The position numbers and the translations under genes were made by a program. DNA of 64,000 nt from assembly GCF_003626975.1 (NCBI RefSeq), contig NZ_CP032616.1, positions 5,804,001 through 5,868,000 on the forward strand. The letters run 5' to 3'. Origin of the DNA: Pseudomonas sp. DY-1. GTDB lineage: Bacteria > Pseudomonadota > Gammaproteobacteria > Pseudomonadales > Pseudomonadaceae. Positions 50,819 to 59,747 of the stretch are shown here, in pieces; the stretch's first letter is position 1, and each line of letters opens with the position of its first letter. The notes beneath the pieces were generated by a model. It saw only the letters and a list, made by a program, of their open reading frames with translations, was not told the origin of the DNA and ran no database searches.

Positions 50819-51769
50819 ATGAAAAATATAGCAATGGTATTGTTTCAGGACTTCCTGCTCCTGGACATCGCCGGTCCGCTTGAAGTCTTCTCCATCGCCA
50901 ACCGCTATCTGCCGGCCGACAAGCATTACCGGATCATCACCATTGGCACCGAGACCAGCGCTATTCGGGCCTCCAACGGCACCTTGATGCAGGCGGAGCT
51001 TAGCCTGGAGGAAGCCGTCGATGCCTACGACCTGCTGCTGGTCCCCGGCGGGCCAGGCGCCTACCTCAAACCCTTCCCTGAGCTGGTGGACTGGCTGCCG
51101 CGGGCCTGTGAAAAGGCCGGGCGCTTCGGTTCCATCTGCACGGGCGCGTTCATTCTCGGTTTTGCGGGGTTGCTGGATGGACATCGGGTGACAACGCACT
51201 GGCATTACACCGATCGTCTGGCCAAGGCCTTCCCCAGGGCACAGGTTCAGACCGACCACATTTTCCTGGAGGATGGTCGCCTGGTGTCCTCTGGGGGCGT
51301 CACTGCCGGTATCGACCTGGCGCTGTCGATGGTCGCCAAGGACCACGGCCGCAAGGTCGCCCTGGATGTGGCCAAGGTGCTGCTGGTGGTCATGACGCGT
51401 CAGGGCGGGCAGGCGCAGTTCAGCCCGCTGGTGGCGACGATCAGCACCCACGAGACACCGATCAGCCGGGTGCAGAGCCATGTGCTGGAGCGCCTGGACG
51501 AATCCTTCAGCGTCGCGCGAATGGCCGAGATCGCGGCCATGAGTCCGCGTCACTTCGCCCGTACCTTCGTCCGTGAGGTGCAGATGACGCCCATGGATTT
51601 CCTGCAGAACGCCCGTATCGATCACGCCAGGAACCTGCTGGAAACCAGCGACCTGCCACTGAAGACCATTGCCTTTCGCAGTGGCTTCGGCAGCGTGCGC
51701 GTGATGCGTCAGCGCTTCACCGAGCGGCTCGGGCTGACCCCCCTGCAATACCGCCAGCAGTTCAGCTGA
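50819..51769 (+). CDS. GlxA-type AraC-family regulator
   Basis: A 316-residue protein with an N-terminal DJ-1/PfpI-like domain (VLFQDFLLLDIAGPLEVFSIANRYL, LLVPGGPGAYL, GSICTGAFILGFAGLLDG) and a C-terminal AraC double helix-turn-helix (FSVARMAEIAAMSPRHFARTFVREVQMTPMDFLQNARID; LPLKTIAFRSGFGSVRVMRQRF). These regulators sense small nitrogenous or amide compounds. The ATG at 50819 after tatccctaagtcc gives the natural start. It may control the downstream hydrolase genes. Confidence 0.87.
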   Translation: MKNIAMVLFQDFLLLDIAGPLEVFSIANRYLPADKHYRIITIGTETSAIRASNGTLMQAELSLEEAVDAYDLLLVPGGPGAYLKPFPELVDWLPRACEKAGRFGSICTGAFILGFAGLLDGHRVTTHWHYTDRLAKAFPRAQVQTDHIFLEDGRLVSSGGVTAGIDLALSMVAKDHGRKVALDVAKVLLVVMTRQGGQAQFSPLVATISTHETPISRVQSHVLERLDESFSVARMAEIAAMSPRHFARTFVREVQMTPMDFLQNARIDHARNLLETSDLPLKTIAFRSGFGSVRVMRQRFTERLGLTPLQYRQQFS

Positions 51770-51878
51770 GCCGCAGTGTCCGCATCGGGCACTGCGATGT
51801 CCGTATTCGGCACCGCCGCAGAGTTGTCGTACATCTTCCAACTGACAAGATAAAGGCCATTCGTCGGGAGCCTGGCAC

Positions 51879-52445
51879 ATGGCTGTCGGTGTGCTGACGC
51901 ACGCCTGCAAAGAACCACTGGCCTCATTGCCAATCAGCAGCTTGCTGGTGATGGCCCTCACTCACCCTGCCAGACCCACCGTCTCACCACGATGGACTGA
52001 AGCAATGCCACGATCCGAGTTCCACGCCACGGGCGCCCCCGGTGCAATCTCCGGGGACGATGTGGCGTTCTCCACCGCAGGTGGGCTGAGCGCCAGCCGC
52101 GAACGCCTGGTCAAGCAGCTGATTCTCGCCAACCTCGCCAGCAGCCTTGAAGTCACCGCCCTGGCCGATGCCTGTTCTCTGTCCCGAAGCCATTTTTCCA
52201 GGGCATTCAAATGCAGCACCGGACTGTCGCCCCGGGAATGGATTCAGCGCCAACGTATCGCCCGCGCCAAGGAGCTGATTCGCCGCTCCGAGCTGAGCCT
52301 GATCCAGATCGGCCTGGAATGCGGCTTCTGCGATCAGGCGCATTTCTGCCGCAGTTTCTCGCGCAGCGTCGGGGTCACGCCCCTGACCTGGCGCCTCGGA
52401 GCGCGGCTCGACCCCAACGACTCCGCCACCAGGAATACCCCATGA
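51879..52445 (+). CDS. AraC-family DNA-binding protein (HTH only)
   Basis: A 188-residue protein whose last 110 residues are an AraC-type double helix-turn-helix (LEVTALADACSLSRSHFSRAFKCSTGLSPREWIQRQRI; LSLIQIGLECGFCDQAHFCRSFSRSVGVTP). There is no sensor domain. The ATG at 51879 has a gtcgggag ribosome site; an in-frame ATG at 52005 would give 146 residues with a poor site. It overlaps the next LysR gene by 4 bp (ATGA), so the two regulators are co-translated, an uncommon pairing. Confidence 0.8.
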   Translation: MAVGVLTHACKEPLASLPISSLLVMALTHPARPTVSPRWTEAMPRSEFHATGAPGAISGDDVAFSTAGGLSASRERLVKQLILANLASSLEVTALADACSLSRSHFSRAFKCSTGLSPREWIQRQRIARAKELIRRSELSLIQIGLECGFCDQAHFCRSFSRSVGVTPLTWRLGARLDPNDSATRNTP

Positions 52446-53377
52446 ACCGAAACCAACTGCGTCGCGTCGACCTCAACCTCCTGGTCGTTTTCGAGGCCCT
52501 GATGTTCGAGAAGAATGTGACGCGGGTAGCCGAGAAGCTTTTCCTCGGCCAGTCGGCGGTGAGTGCGTCGCTTGCACGTTTGCGCGACCTGTTCGACGAC
52601 CCGCTGCTGATCCGCCAGGGCCGTGGCATGGAAGCCACGCCGAGGGCACAGGCCATCCTCGAGGAGTTGCGTCCGGCGCTGGACGCCATTTCCGGCGCGG
52701 TGAGCCGTGCCAAGGATTTCGACCCTGCCAGCAGTCGCGAGATATTCCGCATCGGCCTTTCCGACGATGCCGAATTCGGCCTGTTCCCGGAGCTGCTGCG
52801 GCGTCTGCGCGAGGAGGCTCCCGGCATAAAGGTGGTGGTGCGGCGGGTGAACTACCTGCTGCTGCCGTCGCTGCTGGCATCCGGAGAGATTTCCGTGGGC
52901 GTCAGCTACACCCAGGAACTGCCGGCCAATGCCAAGCGCCGAAAACTGCGCGACATCCCCTGCAAGGTGCTGCGTGGTGACGACCGGCCGGAGCCGCTGA
53001 CCCTGGACGACTACTGCGAGCGGCCGCACGCCATGGTGTCCTTCTCCGGGGACCTGTGCGGCAACATCGACCTCGACCTGCAACGGGTGGAACGCAGCCG
53101 TAACGTCGTGCTGGCGGTGCCGCAGTTCAGCGGCCTGCGTTCGTTGCTGCCGCGCACCGAGCTGATCGCCACTGTGCCCGACTATGCCGCCTGTGCATTG
53201 GTCGCGGGCACCAGCCTGCGCGCCGAGGATCCACCGTTTTCCATTGCTCCGGCCGAGCTCTCCATGGTCTGGAGCGGGGCGCATGACAACGACCCGGCGG
53301 AGCGCTGGTTGCGCACGCACATCGTCGAACACATGTCGCGTCCGCTGCACCAGATGGTTGGGAGCGCAGCCTTCTAG
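52442..53377 (+). CDS. LysR-family transcriptional regulator
   Basis: A 311-residue LysR protein. The N-terminal VDLNLLVVFEALMFEKNVTRVAEKLFLGQSAVSASLARLRDLFDDPLLIRQGRGMEAT is of the NodD/LinR type. The effector domain follows. Coupled to the AraC-type gene upstream and followed 120 bp later by an amidohydrolase, which it may control. Confidence 0.88.
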   Translation: MNRNQLRRVDLNLLVVFEALMFEKNVTRVAEKLFLGQSAVSASLARLRDLFDDPLLIRQGRGMEATPRAQAILEELRPALDAISGAVSRAKDFDPASSREIFRIGLSDDAEFGLFPELLRRLREEAPGIKVVVRRVNYLLLPSLLASGEISVGVSYTQELPANAKRRKLRDIPCKVLRGDDRPEPLTLDDYCERPHAMVSFSGDLCGNIDLDLQRVERSRNVVLAVPQFSGLRSLLPRTELIATVPDYAACALVAGTSLRAEDPPFSIAPAELSMVWSGAHDNDPAERWLRTHIVEHMSRPLHQMVGSAAF

Positions 53378-53497
53378 AACGGGCGTTCCAGCTGAAGAAC
53401 AGCACATTCGTGCAATCGTTGCATGAGAGGACACGGCATCCTCGGGGTCCGATTTTCGCCGCCAGCCCCGGCGAGCGCGACGACCGAGGAACCGTTC

Positions 53498-55477
53498 ATG
53501 AGCCAAGACCCATCCAGCAATAGCCGCCGCCAGTTCCTCGCCGCCAGCTCCGTGCTGGGTGCCGCTGGCGCACTCTGGTCCGCACTACCCTTCACCGGCG
53601 CCGCAGGCGTCGCCCATGCCGCTACTTCAGGGGGTTCCATGTCCGCCGACCTGATCCTGTTCAATGGCCGCCTGCACACGGTCGACCGCGAAAAGCCCAC
53701 CGCCAGCGCCGTGGCCATCAAGGACGGGCGCTTTCTCGCCGTCGGCAGCGATGCCGAGGCCATGGCCCATCGCGGCGACGCCACCCAGGTCATCGACCTC
53801 AAGCAGCGCACGGTGATCCCCGGCCTCAACGACTCGCACCTGCACCTGATCCGCGGCGGCCTCAACTACAACCTGGAACTGCGCTGGGAAGGCGTGCCCT
53901 CGGTGGCCGACGCCCTGCGCATGCTCAAGGACCAGGCCGACCGAACCCCCTCTCCGCAGTGGGTACGCGTGGTCGGTGGCTGGAACGAGTTCCAGTTCGC
54001 CGAAAAACGCATGCCGACCCTGGAGGAAATCAACCGCACAGCGCCGGACACCCCGGTGTTCCTCCTCCACCTCTACGACCGCGCGCTGCTCAACCGCGCC
54101 GCGCTGAAGGCGGTCGGCTACACCAAGGACACGCCCAACCCGCCGGGTGGCGAAATCCAGCGCGACGGCAGCGGCAACCCCACCGGCATGCTGATCGCCC
54201 GGCCCAACGCCACCATCCTCTACGCCACCCTGGCCAAGGGGCCGAAGTTGCCGCTGGAGTACCAGGTCAACTCCACCCGCCAGTTCATGCGCGAGCTCAA
54301 CCGCCTCGGCCTGACCAGCGCCATCGACGCCGGCGGCGGCTACCAGAACTACCCGGACGACTACCAGGTGATCGAGGAACTGGCCCAGCAGGGCCAGCTC
54401 AGCGTGCGCATCGCCTACAACCTGTTCACCCAGAAACCCAAGGAAGAGCTCACCGACTTCCAGAACTGGAGCAAGGTGGTCAAGCCCGGCCAGGGCAATG
54501 ACTTCCTGCGCCACAACGGCGCCGGCGAGATGCTGGTGTTCTCCGCGGCCGACTTCGAGGACTTCCTCGAACCGCGCCCGGACCTGCCGCAGACCATGGA
54601 GCAGGAGCTGGAGCCGGTGGTGCGCCACCTGGTGGAGCAGCGCTGGCCGTTCCGCCTGCACGCCACCTACGACGAATCCATCTCGCGCATGCTGGATGTG
54701 TTCGAGAAGGTCAACCGCGACATTCCGTTCAACGGCCTGCCGTGGTTCTTCGACCACGCCGAAACCATCTCGCCGAAGAACATCGAGCGAGTGCGTGCCT
54801 TGGGCGGCGGCATCGCCATCCAGGACCGCATGGCCTTCCAGGGCGAGTACTTCGTCGACCGCTACGGCGCCAAGGCGGCCGAGCAGACTCCGCCGATCCA
54901 GCGCATGTTGGCCGAAGGCGTGCCGGTGGGCGCCGGCACCGACGCCACCCGCGTCTCCAGCTACAACCCCTGGACCTCGCTGTACTGGCTGGTCAGCGGC
55001 CGCACCGTCGGCGGCCTGGAGCTTTATCCCCAGGGCCTGTCGCGCGACACCGCGCTGCAACTCTTCACCCACGGCAGCGCCTGGTTCTCCAGCGAGCAGG
55101 GCAAGAAGGGGCAGATCAAGGTGGGCCAACTGGCCGACCTCGCCGCCTTGTCGGCGGATTTCTTCAGCGTCGAGGACGAGGCCATCAAGTGGATCGAGTC
55201 GGTGCTGACCGTGGTCGACGGCAAGGTGGTCTACGCCGCCGGCGAGTTCGACAAGCTCGGTCCGCCGCAGCTGCCGGTGCTGCCGGAGTGGTCGCCGGTG
55301 GCCAAGGTCCCCGGCCACTGGAAGCCCGCCGCGCCGCTCGCCGCCCAGGTGCACCAGTGCGTCGGCGCCTGCACGGTGCACGCCCACAGCCACGAGCGGG
55401 CACGGCAGTCGAGCGTGCCGGTGAGCGACTTCCAGGGCTTCTGGGGGGCACTGGGCTGCTCCTGCTTTGCCTTCTGA
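53498..55477 (+). CDS. Tat-exported amidohydrolase (YtcJ/amidohydrolase-3 type)
   Basis: A 659-residue metal-dependent hydrolase. A twin-arginine signal (SSNSRRQFLAASSVLGAAGALWSALPF) sends it to the periplasm. The catalytic domain has the metal-binding LNDSHLHLIRGGLN, HATYDESI, FDHAETI and GTDATRVSSYNPW motifs of YtcJ-type amidohydrolases. The tail contains CVGACTVHAH and ends GALGCSCFAF, unusual Cys-rich additions. Substrate unknown. The neighbouring YcaC-like hydrolase and regulators suggest a shared amide-degrading role; this is inference. Confidence 0.86.
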   Translation: MSQDPSSNSRRQFLAASSVLGAAGALWSALPFTGAAGVAHAATSGGSMSADLILFNGRLHTVDREKPTASAVAIKDGRFLAVGSDAEAMAHRGDATQVIDLKQRTVIPGLNDSHLHLIRGGLNYNLELRWEGVPSVADALRMLKDQADRTPSPQWVRVVGGWNEFQFAEKRMPTLEEINRTAPDTPVFLLHLYDRALLNRAALKAVGYTKDTPNPPGGEIQRDGSGNPTGMLIARPNATILYATLAKGPKLPLEYQVNSTRQFMRELNRLGLTSAIDAGGGYQNYPDDYQVIEELAQQGQLSVRIAYNLFTQKPKEELTDFQNWSKVVKPGQGNDFLRHNGAGEMLVFSAADFEDFLEPRPDLPQTMEQELEPVVRHLVEQRWPFRLHATYDESISRMLDVFEKVNRDIPFNGLPWFFDHAETISPKNIERVRALGGGIAIQDRMAFQGEYFVDRYGAKAAEQTPPIQRMLAEGVPVGAGTDATRVSSYNPWTSLYWLVSGRTVGGLELYPQGLSRDTALQLFTHGSAWFSSEQGKKGQIKVGQLADLAALSADFFSVEDEAIKWIESVLTVVDGKVVYAAGEFDKLGPPQLPVLPEWSPVAKVPGHWKPAAPLAAQVHQCVGACTVHAHSHERARQSSVPVSDFQGFWGALGCSCFAF

Positions 55478-55484
55478 TGGTTCC

Positions 55485-55584
55485 TTGAGGGGGCGACTTC
55501 AATCGCCAAGGGCAGCAACGCTGCCCCCCGGCGAACCCGAAGGGCAGACCTTCGGCCTGCCTGGCGAATGAATTCGCCCCTACA
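55485..55584. repeat. Paired REP element
   Basis: ttgagggggcgacttcaatcgcc and ggcgaatgaattcgccccta are imperfect inverted arms, with an inner agggcagaccttcggcctgcc hairpin. Confidence 0.75.
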
Positions 55585-55665
55585 GAGAAAACAGCCCCCC
55601 AGGGCAAGCCTGAATTATTTGCGCAGGCCCCAAGCCGGCGCCCTACCCAAGCAAGGAGAACGACC

Positions 55666-56289
55666 ATGGCTACTCCCTACAAGCGTCTCGACAAGGACAA
55701 CGCCGCCGTCCTGCTGGTGGACCACCAGTCCGGCCTGCTGTCGCTGGTTCGCGACTTCACCCCGGACGAGTTCAAGAACAACGTGCTGGCCCTGGCCGAC
55801 ATCGCCAAGTTCTTCAACCTGCCGACCATCCTCACCACCAGCTTCGAAAGCGGCCCGAACGGCCCACTGGTGCCAGAACTCAAGGCCATGTTCCCAGACG
55901 CGCCGTACATCCCGCGCCCCGGCCAGATCAACGCCTGGGACAACGCCGATTTCGTCAAGGCGGTGAAGGCCACCGGCAAGAAGCAACTGATCATCGCGGG
56001 CGTGGTGACCGATGTCTGCGTGGCGTTCCCGACCCTGTCGGCCATTGCCGAAGGCTTTGACGTGTTCGTGGTCACCGACGCCTCCGGCACCTTCAACCCG
56101 GTGGTACGCGACGCCGCACTGAACCGCATGAGCCAGGCCGGCGCCCAGCTGATGAACTGGTTCGCCGTGGGCTGCGAACTGCACCGCGACTGGCGCAACG
56201 ACATCGAAGGTTTCGGCGGTCTGCTCGCCGGTCACCTGCCGGCCTACGCCAACCTGATGCAGAGCTACTCGGCGCTGAACGCCAAGTAA
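55666..56289 (+). CDS. ycaC: Isochorismatase-family hydrolase, YcaC-like
   Basis: A 207-residue cysteine hydrolase. The triad candidates are Asp in LLVDHQSGLL, a Lys in the region before VKATGKKQLIIAG, and Cys in VVTDVCVAFPTLSA. Starts MATPYKRLDKDNAAVLLVDHQ, wording close to YcaC. The natural substrate of YcaC proteins is unknown. It lies alone between a REP pair and a terminator. Confidence 0.85.
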   Translation: MATPYKRLDKDNAAVLLVDHQSGLLSLVRDFTPDEFKNNVLALADIAKFFNLPTILTTSFESGPNGPLVPELKAMFPDAPYIPRPGQINAWDNADFVKAVKATGKKQLIIAGVVTDVCVAFPTLSAIAEGFDVFVVTDASGTFNPVVRDAALNRMSQAGAQLMNWFAVGCELHRDWRNDIEGFGGLLAGHLPAYANLMQSYSALNAK

Positions 56290-56304
56290 TCCCAGCGCAA
56301 AAAA

Positions 56305-56330
56305 ATGCCCGCATTTGTGCGGGCATTTTT
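56305..56330 (+). terminator. Rho-independent terminator of the YcaC-like gene
   Basis: ATGCCCGCA-TTTG-TGCGGGCAT followed by TTTT; A residues precede the stem, so it may work in both directions. Confidence 0.88.
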
Positions 56331-56372
56331 GTTTCGCCGGTGGACATCGAGAGTGATGCCTGGCCAGCCCCA

Positions 56373-56400
56373 AGGGTGGATGACGCTCTGTTCATCCACC
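56373..56400. repeat. Copy of agggtggatgacg intergenic repeat
   Basis: agggtggatgacgctctgttcatccacc shares its core with the two copies at 10510 and 10619 and forms a hairpin (ggtggatga/ tcatccacc). Confidence 0.55.
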
Positions 56401-56485
56401 AGCGATGCCGATCCGGGCTCCGATCGTTGGGTCTCGTTCCTCGGCACCAACCTACCGAAGAACATCGTTCTGCACGGCGAATCTC

Positions 56486-56689
56486 TTACTGCAGGTGCTT
56501 CCTCAGCTCGGTACCGGCCTGACGCATGGCCGCCTGCACGGCGGGAACATGGGCCAGCGGGTTGAGCAGGCCATAGTCGTGGATCATGCCGTTGAAGCGC
56601 ACGGCGGTGACGTCGACGCCAGCGGCATTCAGCTTGCGCGCCCAGCTGGCTGGACTATCGCGCTGGCCGGTGCGGAGTTATTGCATGGG
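56486..56689 (-). pseudogene. 3' remnant of an alpha/beta hydrolase (esterase/lipase)
   Basis: Reading leftward, 67 codons with normal codon use end in TAA at 56486. They include ARKLNAAGVDVTAVRFNGMI followed by HDYGLLNPLA, the C-terminal His region of hormone-sensitive-lipase-type esterases (RYNGMIHDF is the usual form). An in-frame stop lies just upstream and there is no start, Walker of the nucleophile or HGGG motif. The catalytic Ser half is lost, so this is a truncated relic with no promoter evidence. Confidence 0.75.
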
Positions 56690-56843
56690 TGTGCTTACTT
56701 TCGGCCCGGTACCGGCCAGGGTGGAAATCCGGCGGAGCAATTCCGTCGTCACGGGCGGTGCGAAGGGAAGTCGCCGCGCAAGAACGATCAAGTGCCATCC
56801 TCTCCAGCGCGGCACACTCGCTGGCGTCTCGTAAGGAGTGAAC

Positions 56844-57680
56844 ATGGAAGACCCTATCGACAAGGCCCTCTGGATGATCGAAACCGATGTCGACGGCCAC
56901 TTCGATCTCCAGGCCATCGCCGGCGCCTGTGGCGTATCCCGTTTCTGCCTGGCCCGTGCGTTCGTCGTTGCCACCGGCTGGCCCGTGATGCGCTACGCGC
57001 GGGTAAGGCGGCTAAGCCGGGCAGCGCGCAGGCTGGCTGACGGGGAAACGGACATCCTCGGCCTGGCCCTGGAGTCCGGCTATGGCTCCCACGAGGCTTT
57101 CACTCGCGCGTTTCGCGAGCATTTCGGCCTGACGCTGGAATCCGTTCGAGCACGCGGCTATCTGGACGGCATCCAATTAAGAGAGGCCATGCGCATGCGC
57201 CCCACCAGCACCTATCCACTTACCGAACCGCGTTTCGAACAGGGCGAAGAACTGCTGATCGCCGGACTCGGTGAGCGCTTCACCGCCGACAAGTCCCTAG
57301 GCATCACCGCCCTCTGGCAGCGCTTCGTGCCCTACATCGGCCGGGTATCCGGGCAGCAGGGTTACGAGACGTATGGTCTGTGCCACAGCCCGGATGAGGA
57401 GGGTGGTTTCGAGTACATGGCTGGCGTTCGGGTCAACCGCACAGACGATCTGCCGGCCGGTTTCACCCACCAGCGGCTGCCAGCGCGGCGTTATGCGGTG
57501 TTCCGCCATCAGGGGCACATCTCCAGCATCCACGAGACCTTTGCAGCGATCTTCCAGCGCTGGTTGCCGCAGTCCGGATTGCAGGCCGCCGATGCGCCGG
57601 AGTTCGAGTATTACAGTGCCGATTTCGATCCCATGGCTGGAACGGGTTGGGTGGAAATCTGGGTGCCGATAAAGGACTGA
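56844..57680 (+). CDS. AraC-family regulator with GyrI-like effector domain
   Basis: A 278-residue Rob-like regulator. N-terminal AraC helix-turn-helix (DLQAIAGACGVSRFCLARAFVVATGWPVMRYARVRRL; DILGLALESGYGSHEAFTRAFREHFGLT) is followed by a GyrI/SOUL-like small-molecule domain (residues 130-278, YAVFRHQGHISSIHETFAAIFQRWLPQSG and FEYYSADFDP). The ATG at 56844 follows gtaaggagtg. It may have regulated the adjacent broken esterase. Confidence 0.87.
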   Translation: MEDPIDKALWMIETDVDGHFDLQAIAGACGVSRFCLARAFVVATGWPVMRYARVRRLSRAARRLADGETDILGLALESGYGSHEAFTRAFREHFGLTLESVRARGYLDGIQLREAMRMRPTSTYPLTEPRFEQGEELLIAGLGERFTADKSLGITALWQRFVPYIGRVSGQQGYETYGLCHSPDEEGGFEYMAGVRVNRTDDLPAGFTHQRLPARRYAVFRHQGHISSIHETFAAIFQRWLPQSGLQAADAPEFEYYSADFDPMAGTGWVEIWVPIKD

Positions 57681-57750
57681 AAAGGGGGAGACTCGCGGCT
57701 TCCCGTCAGCCTAAACTGAGCGGCATTTTCGTCAGGCCCCTTGCACATCC

Positions 57751-58521
57751 ATGCCGAGTACGCAGGTATCAAGTCGTTGCCGAGCGTTGTGGTTCGTCGC
57801 GCTGCTGCTGGCCAGCGTGTGGCCGCTGTTCGGCCATGCCGGCCAACCGGCCGAGTACCGCATCGGGGTGGAACAGGTGGATTACTACCCCATCTACTCC
57901 GCGGTGCCGCCAGACAACGAATACCGCGGCTATGCCCGTGACCTGCTGGACCTCTTCGCCACCCGGGAAAACCTGCGCTTCATCTATGTGGCGCTGCCGG
58001 TGCGGCGTCTGTCCCATTCCTTCTGGAGTGGACGACTCGATCTGGTCTTCCCCGACAACCCGCGCTGGGCAGAGCCGCAGAAGCCCGCCGGAATCACCTA
58101 CTCGCAGCCGGTGCTGCAATTCCAGGACGCCATGCTGGTGTTGCCGGAGCGCAAGGGCCAGCCGCGCAAGAACTTCCGCCGGCTCGGCTTCGTCCGTGGT
58201 TTCACGCCGTGGAAGTTTCAGGACGACATCGCTGCCGAACGGGTGGTCATCGAGGAGGCGCCCAACCCCGAGGGACTTATCCACATGGTCATGGCCGGCT
58301 ACATAGACGCTGCCAACATGGCGCAGCAAGTGGCTAACTTCCACCTCAAGCACCTGGGGCGGGAAGGCGGCCTGGTGATCGAGTCGTCATTGCTGCCACT
58401 CAGCGACAGCTACTACCACCTCTCCAGCATCCAGCACCCTGAGCTCATCCACCGTTTCGATGCCTTTCTCCAGCGTGAGCAAGCGGCGATTCAGACGCTG
58501 AAGGCGAAGTACGGTTTCTAA
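57751..58521 (+). CDS. Periplasmic solute-binding-like protein (SBP family 3)
   Basis: A 256-residue protein with a Sec signal (CRALWFVALLLASVWPLFGHAG) and a two-lobed binding domain starting YRIGVEQVDYYPIYSAVPPDNEYRGYARDLLDLFATRENL, with RRLSHSFWSGRLDLVFPDNPRWA. It resembles amino-acid ABC receptors, but no permease or ATPase is adjacent, so it may be an orphan receptor or a sensor-type protein. Confidence 0.75.
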   Translation: MPSTQVSSRCRALWFVALLLASVWPLFGHAGQPAEYRIGVEQVDYYPIYSAVPPDNEYRGYARDLLDLFATRENLRFIYVALPVRRLSHSFWSGRLDLVFPDNPRWAEPQKPAGITYSQPVLQFQDAMLVLPERKGQPRKNFRRLGFVRGFTPWKFQDDIAAERVVIEEAPNPEGLIHMVMAGYIDAANMAQQVANFHLKHLGREGGLVIESSLLPLSDSYYHLSSIQHPELIHRFDAFLQREQAAIQTLKAKYGF

Positions 58522-58536
58522 CGCCGGGGCAGGCGG

Positions 58537-59439
58537 TCAGGCCAGTTCGAAGGCATCCATCAATTCCGCGAGAAAGGTGCTCACCAGTTCGCTCTGGCGG
58601 ATGGAATGCCGGACTGCCGCGTGGAACTGCACTTCATAGCGAAACTGGTTCGGGTTGAGGGCGCGGAGCTGGTCCAGTTCAACGTGGCGTGCCGCGTAGT
58701 GCTCGGGCAGAAAGCCCAGGTGCTGGCCAGAAAGGATCAGCAGGGCAGCGCCATCCATGCTGTCGGTGAGAGCGGTCATGCGGTCGATCGAGGTAGGGGC
58801 TGGCATTTCCGGCAGCGGGTGACTGGGCCAGACCCACTCGTGTTCGGCCACGTCGGCGACTTGTAGCGTGCCAGCCTGGAGATAGAGCGGGTGCGAGGCA
58901 CTGCAATAGGCAGCCTGGGTTTCGCTGAACAGGGACAGATAGTCGAGGTTGTCGAGACGCCGCCAGAAATAGCCGATGGCCAGGTCCAGATGGCCATTGA
59001 TGAGCTTCTCTTCGAGGAAGGCGGACGACAGCTCGGTGAACTGGAAGTACAGGCCCTGGTTGCGTGCGCGCAGGCGAGCGATGGCCAGGGCGATCTTCTT
59101 GTTGGCCGTCGGGTCGATCTGTCCGAGCAGGCCGATGTTCAGCGTGCCGGAGAGGGTGCGGTTGATGTGCTGCACTTCAAGGCGAAAGCCCTCGGCAGCT
59201 GCCAGCAGGCGCCGCGCCGCTTCGACGAACTGGCTGCCCTTGGACGTCAGCGCGAATCCCGCCCGGCCACGTTGGCAGAGGCGGAAGCCCACGCGAGTCT
59301 CAAGTGACGCCAGTTGCGCACTGATAGTGGGTTGCGAAGTGTTCAGCGCAGTCTGCGCAGCGGAAATGCCTCCTGCCTCGACAACCGCCAGGAACACGCG
59401 GATCAGACGGATATCCAGTTCGGATACGTTGCCCAGCAT
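58537..59439 (-). CDS. LysR-family transcriptional regulator
   Basis: A 300-residue LysR protein (LDIRLIRVFLAVVEAGGISAAQTALNTSQPTISAQLASLETRVGFRLCQRGRAGFALTSKG) with a normal effector domain. It is divergent from the NCS1 permease and carries dyad sites upstream of both genes, so it probably controls the permease-hydrolase pair and itself. Confidence 0.88.
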   Translation of the reverse strand: MLGNVSELDIRLIRVFLAVVEAGGISAAQTALNTSQPTISAQLASLETRVGFRLCQRGRAGFALTSKGSQFVEAARRLLAAAEGFRLEVQHINRTLSGTLNIGLLGQIDPTANKKIALAIARLRARNQGLYFQFTELSSAFLEEKLINGHLDLAIGYFWRRLDNLDYLSLFSETQAAYCSASHPLYLQAGTLQVADVAEHEWVWPSHPLPEMPAPTSIDRMTALTDSMDGAALLILSGQHLGFLPEHYAARHVELDQLRALNPNQFRYEVQFHAAVRHSIRQSELVSTFLAELMDAFELA

Positions 59440-59459
59440 GGGGCCTCCGGGAATGCCTT

Positions 59460-59479
59460 ACATAGAAGGCGATCTATGT
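59460..59479. promoter_or_regulatory. LysR-type dyad near the LysR gene
   Basis: ACATAGA-N6-TCTATGT is a perfect inverted repeat 21 bp upstream of the LysR start. A related ACAT-ATGT dyad occurs at 59648. The 308-bp gap between the LysR gene and the permease has no gene. Confidence 0.6.
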
Positions 59480-59647
59480 GAACAGTTGGCCCGCGCTATT
59501 TTACGAATTCGGCAGGGCACCTAGATTGCTGCTTCAGCGACGGCTCGATCCCAATCAGGATGCCGGGAATAGCCGGGTCGCCAGGCGTCATCATAGGTCG
59601 CCGCAGAGGGCGTTCGCCACAGGGCTTGGGCAGCGCCATCTCACCCA

Positions 59648-59665
59648 ACATAGATGAACCCGATG
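59648..59665. promoter_or_regulatory. LysR-type dyad near the permease gene
   Basis: ACATAGAT and a matching ATGT (59662-59665) give ACAT-N10/11-ATGT, similar to the 59460 dyad, about 85 bp upstream of the permease ATG. Confidence 0.5.
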
Positions 59666-59747
59666 TATGGCTGGCGCCTTGCGTGGCCCGCTGACCGCAT
59701 CATCACAAGAACAACAGTTCGCTCGACCAGGAGCGAAGGAGCATCCC

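Noticed and set aside
53627..55393. 588-codon open frame on the minus strand opposite the amidohydrolase.
   Set aside because: Antisense shadow with no recognisable domains; the plus strand encodes a complete Tat-signal enzyme.
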